The notes under the pieces are model-generated. The model was not told the origin of the DNA, did no database searches, and saw nothing but the letters and a program-made list of their open reading frames with translations. A stretch of 64,000 nt of DNA from Devosia nitrariae. GTDB taxonomy: Bacteria > Pseudomonadota > Alphaproteobacteria > Rhizobiales > Devosiaceae. This document shows positions 38,001-45,091 of the stretch, piece by piece. The number at the start of each line of letters is the position of its first letter. The first letter of the stretch is position 1. The position numbers and the translations under genes were made by a program. The stretch is from NCBI RefSeq assembly GCF_030160115.1, contig NZ_BSNS01000011.1:620001-684000 (forward strand), written 5' to 3'.

Positions 38001-40505
38001 ACCGAGCAGGGCGGCGGGCAATGGCAACAGGCAGCACGCGAGGAAGGCAAGCAAGACGGTTGGAGCAATCAGCCCACGGCGCAGATTGTCCAGCATCTTC
38101 CAGCGGCCAACCGAGGGAAGCGCTCGGCTGGCCACTATCCAGGGCAGCAACTGCCAGTCACCGCGTGTCCAGCGGTGCTGTCGCCGCGCGACCACATCGT
38201 AGCGCGGCGGGAAATCCTCGACGACTTCGATATCGGAGGCAAGTCCGGCGCGCGCGAAGATGCCCTCGAAAAGATCGTGGCTGAGCAGGGTATTGGCCGG
38301 AATGCGGCCGGCTAGCGCGGCCTCGAAGGCATCGACATCATAGATGCCCTTGCCGGTATAGGAGCCTTCTCCGAAGAGATCCTGATAAACATCCGAAGCG
38401 GCAGCCGCATAAGGGTCGATACCGCCCGGCGCCGAGAACACACGCTGATAGAAGGAACCCTCGCGACCGACCGGCAGTGAGGGCGTGACGCGCGGCTGCA
38501 TGATCGCATAGCCGTTCGTGACCCTCTGCTCGGTCGCATCGAAGCGTGCGCGGTTGAGCGGGTGCGCCATCTTGCCGATCAGCCGTATGCTCGCATCGCG
38601 CGGCAGCCTGGTATCGGCGTCGAGGGTTATGACGTAGCGAACACCAGATGGCACCGCGGGTGGCGTGCCGGCGATGTCGATGAAGCTCGTGTCGGTTGCG
38701 CCGCGCAACAGCCGGTTGAGTTCATGCAGCTTGCCGCGCTTGCGCTCCCAGCCCATCCAGCGGTTTTCGCTCGGGTTGAACTGGCGACGCCGGTAGAGCA
38801 GCAGGAACCGGTCCCCGCCCGGGCCGCGGCCATACCGCTGGTTGAGTGCCGCAATGGCGTCGGCCGCGACACTTAGCAGTTCAGAGTCGGTTTCCAGAAC
38901 TTCCCTATCGGCATCGACGCCATCGCAGAGCAGGGCAAAGCTGAGATCGCCTCCGGCTCCGGAAAGGTGGTGGATCTCGAGCCGCTCGACTTGTTCGACG
39001 AGGTCGTTCCGGCTGGTCAGAAGCGTGGGCACCGCAACCAGTGTGCGCAGCGATTCCGGAACGCCTCCCGCCAGTTCCAGACCCGGCAGGGTGACGGGCC
39101 CGAAACTCCAAGTCGTCGCGCGATTGACGAGGGCCGTCGCCGCATCGCTCGCAGGCACAAGCAACAGCAGTCCCATGGTGATCAGCCAACCGCCGGCAAG
39201 ACCGGTGGTCGACAGTGCCCACAGCGCCAGCGCCAGGAGCAATATGGTGACGACGGCAATCGAGCTGACATACCCGGCAATGCCGAGTCGGACGGTGAGA
39301 CGGCTGATCCACAGGCGGCCGGGCGGCCGAAAGCCGATGGCACGTTCGAGATCGGGACGGCCCATGGCAATGAGGTGATAGCCGGGATCGCTCACGCGCT
39401 CTTTCTCGACCGCCGTGTCCTCCTTGCCCGCTGCAAGCTGAGATGCCTCCAGCACATGACCGGCGATGTCGAGTTCGGAGACGCTGGAGCCTCGGGCGAG
39501 CTCCTCAATTGCGCTGCGGTAAAGGTTGCGGGTCGCAAAATCCATGGCGGCAAAGCCGCTGCCCGACGCCAGGCGCGCGTCCACCAGGCTGACGCTTTCG
39601 ACGAGGTCCGCCCAGTCGATATCGGAAATCAGCCGCATGCTGGTGATGATATTGCGCACGGTGACGTTGGAAGCACCTTGCCGCTGCTGGGCATGCTGGA
39701 CGACGGTATCGATGGAGGTGCCTTGTTGGGAAAGATGCCTTTCCAGCCAGCCCTGGACTGGCGTGGTTTCGGGATCGTGGTTCCTCAGGCGTTTTGCCAG
39801 TTGGGCAGCGAATAGCTCCGACAACGGCTCGGACAAGGATGGCCATCTGATGCTGGCGTCGTCATCCCCATTCAGCACGCGGTCCGCCAATGCGTCGGCC
39901 TTTGCGCGCTCCGCCCGCCCTGCGGTGATCTGGTCGGCCAGCCGGCGCAGGTTTTCGATGAGAACGATGCGCAGCGTGATGGCGACTGCCCAAAGTTCGC
40001 CAATGGTCAGTGGCTGGACGCGCTGATAGGCGGCGATGAAGCGGCGCAGTGTCTGGGGATCGAAATGACTGTCGGTGTGAGCGACGAACGCCCAGGCCAT
40101 GCCAAGCACGCGCGGATAGCCGGCAAAGGGACCTGCGGCAAGCTTGGGCAATTGCCGGTAGTAATTGGGTGGCAGGTCGTCGTGGATTTCCCGTATCTGC
40201 TCTTCGATGACGTGATAATTGTCGAGAAGCCATTCGGCAGCGGGAACGACGCCCCTGTCCTCTTCCACTTCCATGGCGCTGGCGCGATAAGCCGCCAGCA
40301 GAACCGAGGCATTGTCCTTCAGCCTCTTCTGGAGAGACAGGACTGGCACCGGCCTCGCGGTGATCGGTTGAGCCGAAGCGAGGCTTTCTGCATGCTGCTC
40401 CAGCCTTTCGACGCCGAACAATTCCTCGCGCACGGGCGCCTTGTCGTCCCAGGGCGCCCGTGATGAGGGATTAACGGTCAAGCTCCAGCGAGAAATCGCG
40501 ATCAT
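32007..40505 (-). CDS. ndvB: Cyclic beta-1,2-glucan synthase, NdvB/ChvB type
   Basis: A 2832-residue inner-membrane enzyme, the same size as rhizobial NdvB, that makes periplasmic cyclic beta-1,2-glucans for osmoadaptation and host interaction. Initiation, elongation and cyclisation occur in the GT84 region: DADTRLPRD near residue 620 and QHRWTRGDW near residue 780, bounded by hydrophobic helices (about residues 400-460 and 810-1000). The C-terminal third is a GH94-type phosphorylase module with GTGDWNDGMN near residue 2505, which trims chain length; two beta-sandwich glycosidase-type domains precede it. The ATG follows GGAG; a start 29 codons upstream lacks one. The gene stands alone, with no ndvA-type exporter in the window. 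The frame is intact over 8.5 kb, in contrast to several neighbours. Confidence 0.97.
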   Translation of the reverse strand: MIAISRWSLTVNPSSRAPWDDKAPVREELFGVERLEQHAESLASAQPITARPVPVLSLQKRLKDNASVLLAAYRASAMEVEEDRGVVPAAEWLLDNYHVIEEQIREIHDDLPPNYYRQLPKLAAGPFAGYPRVLGMAWAFVAHTDSHFDPQTLRRFIAAYQRVQPLTIGELWAVAITLRIVLIENLRRLADQITAGRAERAKADALADRVLNGDDDASIRWPSLSEPLSELFAAQLAKRLRNHDPETTPVQGWLERHLSQQGTSIDTVVQHAQQRQGASNVTVRNIITSMRLISDIDWADLVESVSLVDARLASGSGFAAMDFATRNLYRSAIEELARGSSVSELDIAGHVLEASQLAAGKEDTAVEKERVSDPGYHLIAMGRPDLERAIGFRPPGRLWISRLTVRLGIAGYVSSIAVVTILLLALALWALSTTGLAGGWLITMGLLLLVPASDAATALVNRATTWSFGPVTLPGLELAGGVPESLRTLVAVPTLLTSRNDLVEQVERLEIHHLSGAGGDLSFALLCDGVDADREVLETDSELLSVAADAIAALNQRYGRGPGGDRFLLLYRRRQFNPSENRWMGWERKRGKLHELNRLLRGATDTSFIDIAGTPPAVPSGVRYVITLDADTRLPRDASIRLIGKMAHPLNRARFDATEQRVTNGYAIMQPRVTPSLPVGREGSFYQRVFSAPGGIDPYAAAASDVYQDLFGEGSYTGKGIYDVDAFEAALAGRIPANTLLSHDLFEGIFARAGLASDIEVVEDFPPRYDVVARRQHRWTRGDWQLLPWIVASRALPSVGRWKMLDNLRRGLIAPTVLLAFLACCLLPLPAALLGVTLVFASIVIPTLLPVLFAVLPPRSGLQMRSHFRSLAKDARLAAARAILDFVFLPDQAWRNGDAVARTLFRLLFTRRHLLEWTTAAQSSERPRLTLTGFYREMAGGTVLALACLTAALILMPSSWPLALPMALVWLSAPGVALWASRAPDIAANRALSARETVELRLIARRTWRFFETFVTAAENMLPPDNFQEIPNAAIAHRTSPTNIGLYLLSAVVARDFGWAGTLETVARLEASLLTLSKLARFNGHFFNWYDTRDLRTLEPAYVSSVDSGNLAGHLIALANACEEWIGEPPRADDHAGLRDAFALARAAPLIASSTSRAIVSSIFEEIDALVTGPQSAQATSPALVRLVEKAEATIRETLPATDDGVSSEALFWIEAMRRSLIEQARDQQARREAPNDLEVRLKTLADKARALALEMDFAFLLDPDRKLLSIGYSLAENGLDRNCYDLLASEARLASLFAIAKGDVPTRHWFRLGRSATPTGNASALISWSGSMFEYLMPSLVMRAPAGSLLDDTNRLIVARQQAYGHSIGVPWGISESAYSARDIEFTYQYSNFGVPGLGLKRGLSGNTVIAPYATALAAMVDPVAAIANYRDLEAMGARGDHGYYEALDFTRSRLPENESVEIVRSFMAHHQGMTIVAVANVLQGGRMRARFHAEPMIQATELLLSERMPRNVAIARPRAQEIEVSPVDEGSPSPAVRRMTGPGDDAPVTHLLSNGRYSVMLTASGSGYSRWRDIAVTRWHEDGTCDNRGSFVFLRDVRTGAVFSPTAQPLGGAADATAVVFAEDRAEYLRHDGSLATELEVLVSGEDDGEVRRVSLTNSGRRAREIELTSYAELVLTTPATDNAHPAFAKMFVQTEYLAEFGALVATRRRRSPAEREIWAAHFAVVEGEIVADPQYESDRAKFLGRNRSIATAAGIHDGKDLARTTGTVLDPVFSLRRHVRIPPGKVARVAFWTVVASTRAELLELIDKHHDRSAFERAKTLAWTQAQVQLHHLGVTTEEAADFQRLAAPILYSDSRFRPASAAIVAGAGPQSGLWQHAVSGDLPIVLLRIAEVEDIPQLRQILRAHEYWRIKQLAVDLVIVNERGASYVQDLQSAIETAVRSSQSRPRYGDELAQGSVHVLRADLIGAETLALMNAAARVVLLAPRGTIADQLVRLQTASPSQPVLPPPTLQAALPSDDVELPSHLEFFNGLGGFGAQGREYVTVLEAGAVTPAPWINVVANPAFGFQVSAEGSGYTWAGNSRENQLTAWSNDPVTDPAGDAIYIRDEDSLDLWSPTAQPVRNAGRYVTRHGFGYSRFQHQAHGIASDLTCYVPLADPIKISRLRLTNHSSRLRRLSVTAYTEWVLGSVRGTTAPFITTTIDAATGALLARNPWNMAFPGRVAFTDLGGEHTEWTADRSEFLGRNGAVSAPAAMMSLAALEARTGAGFDPCSALRRFVEIEPGETVEIVSFLGEASSGEAASALVTRYRLADLDAVLAEVTGYWQRLLGTIQVHTPDRAMDIMLNGWLLYQTLACRIWARSAYYQASGAYGCRDQLQDGMALAFASPEETRSHILRVAGRQFVEGDMQHWWLPHSGQGVRTRISDDHVWLAFATATYVQTAGDPAILDEIIPFLDGPQLRIGEHDAFFQPMPADESASLFEHCARGLDRAVSRRGKNGLPLMGTGDWNDGMNRVGEGGKGESVWLGWLLVRTLDLFAPIAQEREPVRARRWATQSARLRAALERVAWDGQWYRRATFDDGTWLGSKDSDECRIDSIAQSWSVLAGADPLRAGQAMASLETHLLRKDDGLALLFTPPFDQTSRDPGYIKGYPPGLRENGGQYSHAAMWAILAFAKGGDGDRAHELFALLNPINHARTDEAASRYKVEPYVVAADVYSVAPHVGRGGWTWYTGSAAWMYRAGLEGILGIRREGAFLVVDPCVPAAWPGFEVALQVGQTRFDIKVSNSGAGQRTPRSVILDGNRLETAAGALRIPLDERNHILLIEMGGQSE

Positions 40506-40662
40506 ATGTCTCCGTCCCGTGGCCGGCACTATTATCAATGGAGATCGGCATATTCGGGGCGGATCGGAAGAGCATCGAAACCGTTGCAACACGACCCATG
40601 CGCATGGCGACGTCGGTTGACGGCCGACGGGCCTCTCGTTTTAGGCGAGGAGACCTCGCCGA

Positions 40663-40797
40663 TCAGCGCTTCTTCTTCGACGCGCTGATCCGATCCAGCA
40701 CTGCTTTTGCCGGGAGCGCGGCGGGCGCTTCCGCCACGGCCTTCACCATCTTGGGCTTTCGGATCTCCCGATTGCCGCGCATTTGTCCTTTGGCCAT
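40663..40797 (-). CDS. Small basic conserved protein (44 aa)
   Basis: A 44-residue, strongly basic protein starting MAKGQMRGNREIRKPKMVKA and ending SASKKKR. Very similar MAKGQ-x-R-x-N-x-E-x-RKPK openings are known in small alphaproteobacterial proteins of unknown function. An AGGAA lies upstream of the ATG. It is shorter than usual gene-calling limits. It sits between the glucan synthase and a hairpin-containing gap, on the same strand. Confidence 0.65.
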   Translation of the reverse strand: MAKGQMRGNREIRKPKMVKAVAEAPAALPAKAVLDRISASKKKR

Positions 40798-40926
40798 GAT
40801 TATTATTCCTGTGCCCGGATTCGGCCGGACGTCCGCATTGGCATCGGCAACCATACCGGCGCGTGGCTTCACGCGGCCGGTCGGATCGCAGGTGACTATC
40901 TGATTATCGGTGAAGGTCGGTCGATA

Positions 40927-40952
40927 GCCTGCAGCCTGGTGTGGCTGCAGGC
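40927..40952 (-). terminator. Perfect ten-base hairpin
   Basis: GCCTGCAGCC and GGCTGCAGGC are separated by six bases. The element lies about 90 bases after the stop of the membrane-anchored hypothetical gene and 130 bases before the 44-residue gene. No T-run follows on the minus strand; a role as a transcript 3' end is possible. Confidence 0.4.
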
Positions 40953-40974
40953 ATCTGGTGGTTGGCGCATAGAG

Positions 40975-41042
40975 CGAATGCGAAAAAATCCTGCCCCGGA
41001 CTTGATCCGGGATGGGAACCCGATTTCGCGAGAAAATCCGCT
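40975..41042. repeat. GAATGCGAAAAA...CCCGG repeat, copy 1
   Basis: The block GAATGCGAAAAAATCCTGCC, then a hairpin CCGGACTTGATCCGG, GATGGGAACC and a closing TTTCGCGA...TCCGC recurs after the first BON gene at about 48.12 kb. The outer parts (GCGAAAA and TTTCGC) are complementary, so the whole unit can fold. Confidence 0.65.
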
Positions 41043-41390
41043 TTAGCGCGCAGCGGCCAGCGCGAGCTGGCAGGCCTGGGCGAGGGCGCGGTTCGGCGCA
41101 TCGGTGCCGAGCGGCGTTGCCCAGCCTGCATTTTCGATCACCGCCCGACGGTTGAACCCCGAGGCTGCGTCGAGCTCGGCGAGCACCGCCACTGCCGCCG
41201 TGTTCGTCGACTGCTGGACGCAATAGGGTGTCAGGGTCGCAACGACAGCCGCTTCGGATTGCTTGCTTGCCATTTCCAGGGCACTGCCGCCCGTCACCCA
41301 TCCACCCCAGGTGAATCCGACGATTGCAGTGGCAACAGCTCCTACCCCTGCACCCGTAAGCGCAGGCTTAATCCAAACGGGGAAGTTCAT
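41043..41390 (-). CDS. Membrane-anchored hypothetical protein
   Basis: A 115-residue protein with one N-terminal hydrophobic helix rich in glycine (IKPALTGAGVGAVATAIVGF) and a mostly helical remainder (SEAAVVATLTPYCVQQSTNT). It resembles a conserved rhizobial group of unknown function. The stop codon directly abuts the palindromic repeat. The first ATG is used; no strong ribosome site is visible. Confidence 0.65.
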   Translation of the reverse strand: MNFPVWIKPALTGAGVGAVATAIVGFTWGGWVTGGSALEMASKQSEAAVVATLTPYCVQQSTNTAAVAVLAELDAASGFNRRAVIENAGWATPLGTDAPNRALAQACQLALAAAR

Positions 41391-41706
41391 GAGAGGGTCA
41401 ATCTATGTTGGAGGAGCGCAGAGTGTGCGCGTTGATTTTACCGATATCACCTTCTCAGAAATAATTACAGTAATATAATCGTGGTCCCTAAATTTTCAGT
41501 TCGATATTTCGCCAATTTTCTTGTCTAAGCGGTCCGGACTGATGGAAAATAGTGAACACTTATATGGAGTTTACATGGAGATAACGGCAAAACCGCTCGG
41601 TATTGAAGCGGCGGTCGCCGCTGCACACAAAGTGAGATGTACGGGCGCTGAAGGTCGAAACTCCAAATGTGCGCGAAACGAGGAGGTAAGCGACAGAACA
41701 TGACAA
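41391..41706. other. AT-richer gap, nothing recognised
   Basis: About 315 bases with lower GC than the flanks. Short frames on the plus strand have no family match. It may be the promoter region of the two flanking units or decayed sequence. Confidence 0.4.
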
Positions 41707-41994
41707 ATGGCGGTGAAGAGTGCTTTGCGCGGGCTGGCCCACGTCAACCTGTCGGCCGACGGCGTTACTAAAACCCGCGACTGGTAGGCGGGGATTTCTT
41801 GGGGGTCGAGCCATACTTCCAGCGTCCCAAGGAGGGAACGCCCGCCTATGTGGAGTTCCGCATCGGCGACGACGAGGACGAACTCGGGATCATCGATCGC
41901 CAGTACCTTCCACCGATTGCTAAGGGGGGTTGGCGGGACCATAGCCCGCAGGCATGTTGACGACCTCCAGGGGGACGGTGGAGAAGCTGAAGTG
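41707..41994 (+). pseudogene. VOC-family (glyoxalase-like) remnant
   Basis: The first frame reads MAVKSALRGLAHVNLSADGV then RDW and stops at a TAG; a second frame continues FLGVEPYFQRPKEGTPAYVE, FRIGDDEDELGIIDRQYLPP and ends at a stop after SPQAC; a third frame reads VDDLQ. Joined, they form the first two thirds of a vicinal-oxygen-chelate protein of about 130 residues, with at least two frame breaks. The 3' end is lost where the arginase-like gene (opposite strand) ends. Confidence 0.75.
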
Positions 41995-42939
41995 TCACGT
42001 TGAGAATGTGCTCTTGCCGCGCATGTCCGGCGCGGCGGCAATGGACGCGAGTGCCTGCATCAGGGTGGCAATGAGGCTGCCAAATGCAGCGGCCTCATCA
42101 GGTGCGTGATCCGGGTTCAACTCGGCCAGAGTGAGCGCACGCCAGTTCGGTGCTGCCAACAGGACCTCGAGTGCCCGGCCGAGCTCCTCGAGCTCAAGGC
42201 CGGTTTCGCGTGCCCCGTAGCGGACGTTCTCAGCAATCGGAAACGATGTGAATGCAAGCACGTCGACGTCGATATGAACGAGCAACCGATCGAAGTTCTG
42301 GCCCCAGATCTTCGCACGTTCGGCTGCAGCCGCCGGATCTGCTTTGATCTCCCCCAGGGCGATGTGTTGAATGTCGTTGGCGGCGATGGCCTTTTCCTCC
42401 GGCGGTGTCATCTCGTGCGCGCCGAACAGCAGCACATCGGAAGGTTGCAGCATCGGCCGCCTTGAGGCGAGGCCGCTGAGGTCGGGGAGGGCGCCTGGCA
42501 GGTCGAGCATGTGGGCTATGCCGGTCCAGTCGAGGGCACCCTCGGCGGTTTCCGGCACGTTGAGATCCGCATCGCCATCGATATAGATCAATCCGACGGA
42601 AGCATCGTGGGTCAGGGCACCCGCAACGACTCCCAACCCGATGGTGCAGTCTCCGCCAAGGACGAACGCCGCTTCGCCATCCGTCATGGCACGCGCGACA
42701 TGTCCGGAAACGGCTATCGCCGCTTCACGTACGGTGGCAAGGTTCATCGCGGCAGGATTGCCCCGATCCGGCCGCCAACGAAAAGAGAATGCATCGCCCG
42801 CGTCGCGGACTTGCCACCCAGCCCGCTCAAGCGCAGTGACCAAGCCATGGCGCCGGAATGCATCCGGCGCTTTCTCTTGTCCGGGCGCGTATGCCCCGGC
42901 ACTTGTCGGCGCTCCGATTACGGCCAAGCGGTTGCTCAT
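41995..42939 (-). CDS. Arginase/agmatinase-fold protein with altered metal ligands
   Basis: A 314-residue member of the ureohydrolase fold. Three ligand-bearing segments are recognisable: LGGDCTIG (usual GGDHS), YIDGDADLN (usual DAHxDLN) and HIDVDVLAF (usual DxDxxDP). The aspartates are kept (Asp121, Asp125, Asp224, Asp226) but the two metal-binding histidines are replaced by Cys98 and Asp123, so a classic di-manganese arginase site is doubtful. It may use a different metal or substrate. The ATG at MSNRLAVIGAPTS follows CGGAG; an ATG 21 codons earlier was rejected. It overlaps no other intact gene, but lies between two gene remnants. Confidence 0.8.
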   Translation of the reverse strand: MSNRLAVIGAPTSAGAYAPGQEKAPDAFRRHGLVTALERAGWQVRDAGDAFSFRWRPDRGNPAAMNLATVREAAIAVSGHVARAMTDGEAAFVLGGDCTIGLGVVAGALTHDASVGLIYIDGDADLNVPETAEGALDWTGIAHMLDLPGALPDLSGLASRRPMLQPSDVLLFGAHEMTPPEEKAIAANDIQHIALGEIKADPAAAAERAKIWGQNFDRLLVHIDVDVLAFTSFPIAENVRYGARETGLELEELGRALEVLLAAPNWRALTLAELNPDHAPDEAAAFGSLIATLMQALASIAAAPDMRGKSTFST

Positions 42940-43019
42940 AACTCGCTCCGGCGAGGGCTCCAGCGTTGAAAAAAGCGCCATTTGGCGGCTACGGCAGATC
43001 ACAAGATTTCGGCAAACAT

Positions 43020-43185
43020 GCGACTGGCGTTTCTGCCGCAGGCTCTCGCCCCCTATTTGCCACGAAGGCGGCCATCCATCCCTATACCCACTCCCTGCGC
43101 GTGCATCTTGCGCGGCACGCCGGTAGAGGCCACGAGTTGTTGCCGCCTATGTGCAAACCGAACTGACGGGCTCGCGGCAGAGGAG
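43020..43185 (+). pseudogene. Fragment of a DltE-like SDR gene
   Basis: The DNA here matches the central part of the SDR gene at 27.15-27.31 kb: LAFLPQALAP, then in another frame FATKAAIHPYTHSLRVHL and, after further shifts, a block equal to VPPYVQTEL. Both ends and the cofactor-binding half are missing, and small indels have scrambled the frame. It is a dead copy of a paralogue. Confidence 0.78.
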
Positions 43186-43341
43186 GTGTCAGAGGTAAGA
43201 TTACTCCGAGTTGGTGACTCGCGAGCTCTCGGTGCAGCAGCCTGTCAATTGTGCCGGCAGCCTTCGCGCTTGAAGGGCTTTGCTTGACTGACGTCGCCCT
43301 CAGGCGAATACTGCTGTCCGACATACGGAGGAGGACTTTCC

Positions 43342-44550
43342 ATGGACACGCCTGTTGTTCATCGTCGCCACTTCCTTATCGGTGCGGCTGGGGTTGCCGT
43401 CGCATCAACGGTCCCCGGCATGGGTGGGTTGGCGTTTGCCCAGGAGGCAATCGGCACCCAAGCACCCACGACGCCACTGCCCGACTATGCCTCCTGGAAG
43501 AAGCCGGAGGCGATGATCGTCCACACCGAACTGACGTTGGAGACACGCCGCCCGTTCATCGGCACCAGCTCGGTTGTGCCCTCTAATATCCTGTTTGTCC
43601 GAAACAATCTGGAGCCCCCTGATTCAGCAATCGTCGCCGATGCCGATGCTTGGGAGGTGGCATTCGAAGGCGTTGCGCAACCGCGTACCATGACCGTTCG
43701 CGAACTCAAGCAACTTGGCATCGCGACCGTTCCGACGGTTCTGCAGTGCTCAGGCAACGGCCGGGGACTTTTTGATCACGAGGCCAGCGGAAGCCCATGG
43801 CTCACGGGCGCCGCAGGCTGCGTCGTCTGGAGCGGTGTGCCGCTGCGAGCCGTGGTCGATGCGTTGGGCGGGGTGGCAGAAGGTGCCAGGTTCGTCACCA
43901 ACACGGGGGGCGAGGTGATTCCCGAAGGCATTGACGCCAACGAAGTGCTCGTCGAGCGCTCGGTTCCGATCGAAAATGTCGATACCATCATCCTGGCGTG
44001 GGAAATGAATGGCGAGCCCGTGCCGTTGGCACATGGTGGCCCTCTGAGGGTGATCGTGCCCGGATATTACGGAGTGAACAACGTCAAGTACGTGAAGCGC
44101 ATAGCGTTCACTGAGGCGGAATCCGAAGCGGACATCCAGCAGACCGGTTACCGGGTGCGGCCGGTGGGGGAGTCCGGGGCGCCCGATCAGCCGTCCATGT
44201 GGCAGATGAAGGTCAAGTCCTGGGTGACCCATCCGGTGGTCGAAACACCATCCGGGCCAATCCAGATCCACGGGGTAGCATTCGGCGGGATCAATCCGGT
44301 GCAGCGCGTGGAGGTGTCCACTGACGACGGGCAGAGCTGGCAGGAGGCCCAGCTCCTGGACCCGGACCTAGGACGCTATGCATGGCGCAGTTTCGTTCTG
44401 CCCGTGGAACTGCCATCCGGCACCTACAGCATCACCAGCCGCGCCACGGACTCCGAGGGCAATGTCCAGGAGCAGACAACCGAACCCAACCACCGGGGCT
44501 ATGACTACAGCGGTTGGGACAGGCTGGCCGTCGAGGTGACGGTGCTGTGA
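43342..44550 (+). CDS. sorA: Sulfite dehydrogenase, molybdopterin subunit SorA
   Basis: A 402-residue periplasmic enzyme that oxidises sulfite to sulfate. A Tat signal (HRRHFLIGAAGVAVASTVPG) fits export of the folded, cofactor-loaded protein. The molybdenum ligand is Cys136 in TVLQCSGNGRG, followed by GAAGCVVWSGVPLRAVVDAL, LAWEMNGEPVPLAHGGPLRV and the C-terminal dimerisation domain (WVTHPVVETPSGPIQIHGVA, STDDGQSWQEA). A GGAGGA site precedes the ATG. It overlaps the cytochrome gene by four bases, giving the SorAB pair in which electrons pass to the haem subunit. Confidence 0.94.
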   Translation: MDTPVVHRRHFLIGAAGVAVASTVPGMGGLAFAQEAIGTQAPTTPLPDYASWKKPEAMIVHTELTLETRRPFIGTSSVVPSNILFVRNNLEPPDSAIVADADAWEVAFEGVAQPRTMTVRELKQLGIATVPTVLQCSGNGRGLFDHEASGSPWLTGAAGCVVWSGVPLRAVVDALGGVAEGARFVTNTGGEVIPEGIDANEVLVERSVPIENVDTIILAWEMNGEPVPLAHGGPLRVIVPGYYGVNNVKYVKRIAFTEAESEADIQQTGYRVRPVGESGAPDQPSMWQMKVKSWVTHPVVETPSGPIQIHGVAFGGINPVQRVEVSTDDGQSWQEAQLLDPDLGRYAWRSFVLPVELPSGTYSITSRATDSEGNVQEQTTEPNHRGYDYSGWDRLAVEVTVL

Positions 44551-44966
44551 GCGAGCGCCGGCTTGCACCGGACAGCAGGGTTTCTGCCAACGGAGCGCTG
44601 TTCATCAGCGTGGTGTGCGGCCTCGCGCTGGCGGCAGGCCTGTTGCAGGTGCAGTTGCAAGCTCAGGAGCCGGCGGAGCAGGATGCCGAAGCGGCACTCA
44701 GCGAGGAAGAAATGGATGTCGCAAGGCAACTGATCACCAGCGACGCCGGGCCGGCATGTGCTGTATGCCACCAGTTGGCAGCGGCCGAGGCCACGGGCAC
44801 GCTCGGGCCCAGTCTCGATCAGCTCAAACCCGATGCGCAGACCGTCAGGGCCGCCCTGCTCGAGGGGCCCGGCGTGATGCCGGAATATGGTGACAAGCTG
44901 ACCATGGAACAGATGGAGCTGATTTCAGCCTATGTCGCGGCCGTGGCAGGTGGGGGGCAACCGTGA
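44547..44966 (+). CDS. sorB: Sulfite dehydrogenase cytochrome c subunit SorB
   Basis: A 139-residue single-haem c-type cytochrome. An N-terminal hydrophobic segment (GALFISVVCGLALAAGLLQV) exports or anchors it; the haem site is ACAVCHQ (Cys71, Cys74, His75) and the likely axial methionine is in GVMPEYGDKLT. The GTG start overlaps the sorA stop (GTGA), a sign of coupled translation. It takes electrons from SorA and hands them to the respiratory chain. Confidence 0.92.
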   Translation: MSERRLAPDSRVSANGALFISVVCGLALAAGLLQVQLQAQEPAEQDAEAALSEEEMDVARQLITSDAGPACAVCHQLAAAEATGTLGPSLDQLKPDAQTVRAALLEGPGVMPEYGDKLTMEQMELISAYVAAVAGGGQP

Positions 44967-45091
44967 AAGATCGAGGACGAGATCGAGCGGCGTAGTGCAT
45001 CCGCCCGTGACCACGGGCGCCAAGCCTGCTCTTCGACCTCAAGGCATCTGCGCTGAAAACCGCAACAACGACCAATGCACTGGCAGGCCTC

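Noticed and set aside
41043..41301. Longer frame covering both the 44-residue gene and the region under the 115-residue gene
   Set aside because: The extension reads through the palindromic repeat and the neighbouring gene in another frame; only the last 44 codons have a start with a ribosome site and a recognisable opening.
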